From Haemaphysalis longicornis (Eukaryota; Arthropoda; Arachnida; Ixodida; Ixodidae), in NCBI GenBank assembly GCA_013339765.2, contig CM023449.1:201277422-201341421 (forward strand): a DNA stretch of 64,000 bases, given 5' to 3'. Position numbers and translations under genes: made by a program. The notes beneath the pieces are model-generated. The model made no database searches, had not been told where the DNA came from, and saw only the letters and a list, made by a program, of their open reading frames with translations. Numbering within the stretch: position 1 is the first letter of the stretch; every line of letters begins with the position of its first letter. Of the stretch, positions 58,691 to 64,000 are shown piece by piece.

Positions 58691-61600
58691 AAAACAAGCA
58701 GTAGGCTCGCCAAGCGACTTGCGAAGAGACTGCCAGATAGACACGCGCATGCGTCATTCTTATTTCAGCGCAGCTTTGCCGCTTCACGTCTCTTGGCCTA
58801 CAAGTATCGCCTGCAACACCGCCGGCGCCTGCCGATCTTGACCTCAAATCTTGCGGCGGTGAAGTCGTTGTCGTTAGTGGTGCTATTGCTCCGGGGCCGC
58901 TTCTCTCAGTTTTCTGCTGGGAGGAGGCAGCGCGAAATATCGCCGGCGACCCGAGCGACCTGTCGTAGATGGAAAGCCGTACGACAGACTCGTACTCGTC
59001 ACTAAAGCACGTCAGATGGTTCTTGTAGCTGTCGCGTGTCATGACAACGTTGAAACCGAACGCTTTGACCCGACTTCTTTCTTTTCATTTGACGGTAGAA
59101 ATTACAGCAGCAGCGACCCTATGCATCTTTCACGGTTTCTTTACTCCTGATACGATGCTTTATCTGTACTCACTCTTGTGCTTGTGTTTCCCTTCATGCG
59201 AGATATGTACTGGACGCGGATGAAAAAACACGCACAATGTTTTGGGGTATTTTTCATCACATCTATCGTGAAAATATCAAGTAACGTGCACTAAACTGCT
59301 GTATAGCGTGATTAATCAGCGTAATATATCATCTTTCAGCCGGTCGGTGAAGAAAAAGAAATTTCAGGTAATGAAATGATGGGCTGATTACCGCACGCTT
59401 CTTGGTATCTTATCTAGTGGGAGGAACGAACTAGCATCCAGCTAATGCGTCGAAGTATCTGAACAGCTGTACTGCTGAAGTACCATTACTACCAGCCTAG
59501 CTCTTTCAGCTAATTTTTCGTTCGAATAAGACCTTGCCATATTCCCCAATCATATTCTGAGGACCTGCGCAGAACAGAGGGCTTCTCTTAAAAGCTTGCG
59601 ATTACCACGCGCCATTAGCACTCCATCGCCAATATGAGCAACTTAAGAGTAGGGAATACACAACCAATGGACACCAGAGAACTACTACAAGCAGCAATAC
59701 CAAATCGTCAGAAGAACCCGTCTCACAGTAAAGAAATGCTCTCAGGCTGGAAATGCGTCATAATCAAACAGTTTTACCATGGAATACATAGAAAGGTTGA
59801 AGGGGCCCGCCAAAGGGGGGTTGTGCGGCGTCGCCAGGCAGCAGCGGCCACCATTACTGCCAAAAGCACTCATTGATAGCGTTAACTGAATACAAAGGAA
59901 AAAAAAGAAAAAAGGCGCGAAAAGACAGGCAAGAAATACAAAAAGAAATACAATCAGATACAAACAAAAAATACAATGAATCAACATTGGGTATAATTAC
60001 TCTATTAGCATTTCACAGCAGAACTCGCCACGCTTTCGTAACCGATTCCTACCCTGTACATTATGTAACCTTCCTGATTACCAGTGAACCCCAAATATCC
60101 AGACTTCACGGAGTATTTTACGTTTATCCAACTCCCTGGACGTACAATAGAAACCCGAGCGTGCTCTCATGCTCAACCCTAGACAACATTCATGCAAAGT
60201 GAAATTGCTGAATCCACGGCGGGCTGTCTGATCGCATTCAGATGGCCAATGTGTCCCTCCCGTAGCTTCCAACGAGAGGTTGCTTACAGAAAATACAATC
60301 CGCGTTTTATTTCTCCTTCTGGCGTCTTTTGTCCGATCAGCTGTCGCAGGTGCATTGATTATGCTTTCCTTTGTTTTGAAACCATAGGGGCATGATTGGG
60401 GAAGTCAACGCTTCTGGTGAACATTTTTTCCGAAGCTTAGTTGGCGATAGCACCATCATGTTTTTTCGTGAATAGAAATACTCTGTAAGCAACTGAGTGC
60501 ACCCGAAGTCGTTGTATGGCTGCCTCTTAAAAAAATTGCTTCCGGCTGCAGATTACTACCCCTCTCAACCAAAAGGTCAGATGATTTAGTCCTAAAATGT
60601 TGCCCTGCTTGTTCACGACAAATACGTACGTATCTCCGTGCATGCAGCCTTCTTACTCTTGACATACTTTCTTCGAAGCCGCAACCACTGTTTAGATAAC
60701 TCCCTTGTTGTCCTTCAACTGAAGCTTGAGGACAAAGCCGGCAACAATAGATCATTGTCTTATGACTCGTTATGAAGCAATTGTCCTTTTGTATTGGTGT
60801 ATCTTAAGTACAAACCACTGTTTGGAATTCGTGGATCACGTAGGAACAAAGATTGCAAAGTTACATCAGAAACAGCGATGGCAACCTTTTCTTTATTTCA
60901 GAACTTACGCGTACCCTATAAAATTGCGATCAGTTTTATTGGTGCCTTGTTTTAATAAGATACCCTTCATTTTTTCTTATCTTTAACGGGAATAATTTTA
61001 CAATGTACTCAATGTACGTAATTAATTATAGTGTTCGTGCTCATGAAAGCGCGAAATTTTCACTAGAACGATTGCCTTGCGGCTGAGAAATGTGAACAAT
61101 AAACGCTACTGTTGTTGATGTCAGTAAATGCTACTTCAGGTGACATTCATACCAGCCGTCCTGAGGATAGTTTTCAGCGGAAAAAGTGATAAATTATAAT
61201 AACTGAAAGTTACTCGGTGTTTTTTTTTTCTTCTCACGGGTAAAACAAGCCGTCGCCTCAACATTATTCTGGTAAATGACAGTACAGCTGGCTCAGTTAT
61301 TGTGATTCCCACCTGTTGGACTTTCGTAACAGTGGCCTTACGAGAACAAAACTCTGCTCCGCCTTACGTGCATATTTGACAGGAACTTCGGTTTTTGAGA
61401 GATGCCTCTATTTGCGCCTTCGTTGCTCTCTTTTTTTTGCGTTCGGTATGCGAATTTATTAGATTTCTTCGATGTTTTACTTTTATTTATTTTGTGCATG
61501 TCGCAGTGATCTTAGGGGATTTACCTCTCTCAAGTTACGTCGAAGCTCTTCTTCGACCACGCACCAGGTAGCGTTCTCAAGTTCCAAGCACATAGCATCT

Positions 61601-62564
61601 GAGTTTCAGGTAGAGGAGAAACAAAAAACCGGGTGTGTAAGAGACCTTAGTTGCAAATAACAGGCCGTATTTGGTTTAAATGATTACTAACCAGCCTTCT
61701 CCGCTGCACTGAATGACCTAACTGAAACTTCTGCTCGTGGAATTCCCTTGTCTTCACTGACGCGGGATGAAGCATTTCCATTGAGCGGCGGTGTTTGAGG
61801 ATCGCAAGCCATACGTTACAAGTGCACTTTTGTTTTAACGCTACCGTTGCGCACAGTCTATCTGTGGGTGGCTACTCGTGTAGCGAGATTTGTGGAGTTT
61901 TCTGTTTTTAAAGAAAGAGCGGCACATTATTCTACTGTCTTTTGTTATATAATACGTCTTCATATGAATATCCACATCAGCGTACATAGTTCCTTTTTTT
62001 CTTTCAGCCCATATCTTGTCTGCTGGCTTCATACTTATCTCCATCGACAGCAGACAAAAACTCGTGAAAGGAAAGTCTTTATCGAACAATGATAAGTTTA
62101 GCCAACTAGCGACCCAACCTGCTACAACAGATGAGAGTGAGTTAATGTGGGGAAGGAAACAAAGGAGAGCAACGAAAAATGAATACTATAATGAGGATAA
62201 ACGTGAGACGAGGACGAAAGTGAAATTTGTAGTTCCAGGAGAGGGATAGAGCGGTGACTGAATCTTTTTCGGTCCTGAGGCGGGTAGAAAAGTCCAAAGA
62301 GCCGTCGTGGCTAGCACACCGTCAAGCCCAGTTCCAACAATTACGGTATTTCCTAGGGGAGACGTAAAAAACTAAAACACCCGTTGCAATCTTGGAGCTG
62401 TTTTAGACCATTGGATCTACCAAACGGTGTAACAGAAAGGTTACTTATCATTGACTTAGAGGGCTGATAAATTTTTATTAACAGCATGGGTTCATGACAG
62501 CCGTCTGATGGGCGAATACACCGGAGATTATCGCACGGTGCATGCGTCTTAAAAAGGGGCCGAG
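58691..62564. other. no gene confidently recognised
   Basis: The 152-codon frame at 58547-59005 partly lies in the composite element and is R/S/A-rich. The minus frame 60456-60755 (99 codons) is cysteine-containing but no motif was recognised. AT-rich DNA dominates 59.8-62.1 kb. Confidence 0.4.
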
Positions 62565-62720
62565 CACACGTGAGTGCGCGCTTCGTTAGGAGCACCCGGC
62601 GTCGCCCAGGCTTCCGCGTGGGCTTGCACCAGGTGAAGAGCTTACAAAAATACAAAGTAAGAATACCGAGCGCACGTGGGCGTGTTCCTTGTGAGGAGCG
62701 CCCGGCGTCGTCCAGCTCGA
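62565..62720 (+). repeat. dispersed repeat D, diverged copy
   Basis: Two units: gagcacacgtgagtgcgcgc and gagcgcacgtgggcgtgttc, each followed by a gagcgcccggcgtcg-type stretch about 20 bases later. Confidence 0.55.
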
Positions 62721-63624
62721 CGTTTGGTGACGCTCTGCACAGCGTTCGAGGCGTGATCTCTTGCGTGGTGGTCCCCCAGTTCGCGTGCGTTCGCGCCTGA
62801 AGTGGGGAGCACAGAACAGCTCTCGCTTCAGACGCCGATTTTGCGAAGCCGGTTGCCGCCGGTTCTAGCGTGTGCTTACGCGATCTACTTCGGAAGAGAT
62901 TTGAAAGCCCGCGGCCAAAACGATCCCGGCCTGCCAGTCACGTGGAACGTTCAGCGACGAGTTCGTAGATCCATTTAAGGTGCAACAGCCGGGCCTCCGA
63001 CGAAGGCAGAGGGGCCCCAGCTCTGCTGCTTCTCCTGCCTTGCACCACTAGTGCGAGCTGCGCCAACTTTCTTACGATAGGATGTATATAAACATATAAA
63101 CAATTACTTCGTCCGACATCCCTTACTAAAATTCTGTCCACAGCTTTTCAGAGGAAGCCTACTGGTGCACCACTTTGCTTGTAAGTTAAAAACTACGAAG
63201 CCGTCGACGCAGTATTGCCACCCTTGCAACGCTCCCAGCGGTTATCTGAGCGCGGTGGTTAGCAGCTGGCGGCGGGTATTCGTTTTCGCGTGCATCCATT
63301 ACTGAGTGAGCTGGCTAAACGTAGTTATTTGGGTTTTGCGGAATACAAAATGGGTGAGGTTATGTTCGGGAACACAACGTTGGCAGCCGGGACAGGGCTG
63401 CTGTGCTGGACAGAGGGCCGCCGCAAATCGACCTGTGCACTACCTAAAGCTATGCGCCAACTTCTCAACCGGCCTATCGCGCAGCAGACGGACTTTGTGA
63501 CGCCAGGGGAAAATATAGAGAAAAAAATGTACACGTATCTGCTCCCTTCGCTGCAAATGTCGAAATTACTGGTGTTCTCTCGCCCCTGCCTTATTTGTGT
63601 ATTCATTCAAATATAATACACGCC
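62721..63624. other. no gene recognised
   Basis: GC-rich then AT-rich; the 108-codon frame at 63290-63616 starts in an ATG-like context but has no recognisable motif. Confidence 0.4.
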
Positions 63625-63712
63625 TGGTTTGTTGTCCTCTTCTTCCGTCCCGTCCTTTTGCGCAGTTTTATTGTTATCATGGAACACCAACTAGCCCAAC
63701 AACGTGCTTTAC
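63625..63712 (+). mobile_element. Penelope-like terminus motif
   Basis: A tail rich in TCC/CTT ends in aacaccaactagcccaacaa, then cgtgct, the same motif as at 11.65, 17.15 and 25.86 kb. Confidence 0.45.
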
Positions 63713-63752
63713 TCATTCAAATATGCCTAAAGTTTTATTTTGTTATTGCTTA

Positions 63753-63975
63753 TGAGGTTTAACGCACCGACGCAACGCAGGAGGTGAGACAAGCCGTACT
63801 GGAAGGCTGCGGATTAATTTTGACACCTGGGGGTGCCTAACGTGCGCCGCATGTCAAACACACGGGCGTTTTTGCTTTTCGCTTCCATCAGAAAAGCGTT
63901 CGCCGCGACCTGGAACCGAACCGGCATCCTTGTGCTCAGCAGCGCAACGCCTTAGCTACTGAGCCACCGCGGCGG
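63753..63975 (-). mobile_element. Ruka-like SINE, full length but diverged
   Basis: The complement begins cgccgcggtggctcagtagc, passes gcgttgcgctgctgagcac, a mutated B box (ggttcggttcc), then the body with gcgcacgttaggcacc and ends gcgttaaacctc. About ten differences from the 24.9-kb copy, and no AATC tail or clear duplications, indicate an older insertion. Confidence 0.88.
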
Positions 63976-64000
63976 GTAATGTTTCCTTTTCGCTAAACAA

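Overview
This looks like one stretch of a hard-tick (Ixodida) nuclear genome, probably a metastriate tick. The main evidence is a tRNA-headed SINE that I recognise from tick genomes (Ruka-like; head ending in a glutamine-free B box, conserved body, AATC tail), in at least five copies. Supporting signs are long GA, TTTA, AATC and GGATT/GGACT microsatellites, TTAA-flanked non-autonomous elements, and decayed non-LTR and Penelope-like retroelements. The species call is inference, not a database match.

I could support no intact host protein-coding gene. Open frames are short, often lack an ATG, and mostly overlap repeats. The window is best read as intergenic or deep-intronic DNA made of layered transposable elements. 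No operon, CRISPR array, rRNA or functional tRNA gene was seen.

Layout. 0-1 kb: 3' end of a dead RTE-like LINE. 2.8-3.2 kb: 5'-truncated SINE with perfect target-site duplications. 4.3-5.3 kb: GA tract and a lysine/arginine-rich repeat frame. 10.9-11.7 kb: GIY-YIG relic of a Penelope-like element with its 3' terminus. 14.3-15.0 kb: two tRNA-like elements. 17.0 kb: a 46-bp-arm hairpin. 21.0-21.8 kb: endonuclease and RT relic of a Jockey/CR1-type LINE. 22-25 kb: a dense block of foldback element, dispersed repeat D, SINE copies and an unidentified decayed coding stretch on the minus strand. 27.2-29.4 kb: a terminal-inverted-repeat element, then two TTAA elements nested one inside the other. 32.7, 34.5 and 36.9-38.6 kb: a pogo-like element and two further TTAA elements. 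43.6-44.6 kb: repeat D and a near-perfect 116-bp-arm palindrome. 46.6 kb: another LINE RT relic. 48.7-49.7 kb: a degenerate CACTCGC array. 50.5-51.6 kb: a candidate solo LTR. The last 12 kb hold a composite element at 58.3-58.7 kb, a repeat D fragment and a decayed SINE at the right edge.

The genes do not work together in any pathway. The useful biology is the insertion history: SINE into repeat D, TTAA element into TTAA element, tRNA-like SINE into TTAA element. The best candidates for something undescribed are the unidentified minus-strand coding relic at about 24.2-24.85 kb, the fresh palindrome at 44.35-44.59 kb, and the composite family that pairs terminal inverted repeats, a KR-rich frame and a tRNA-like segment.
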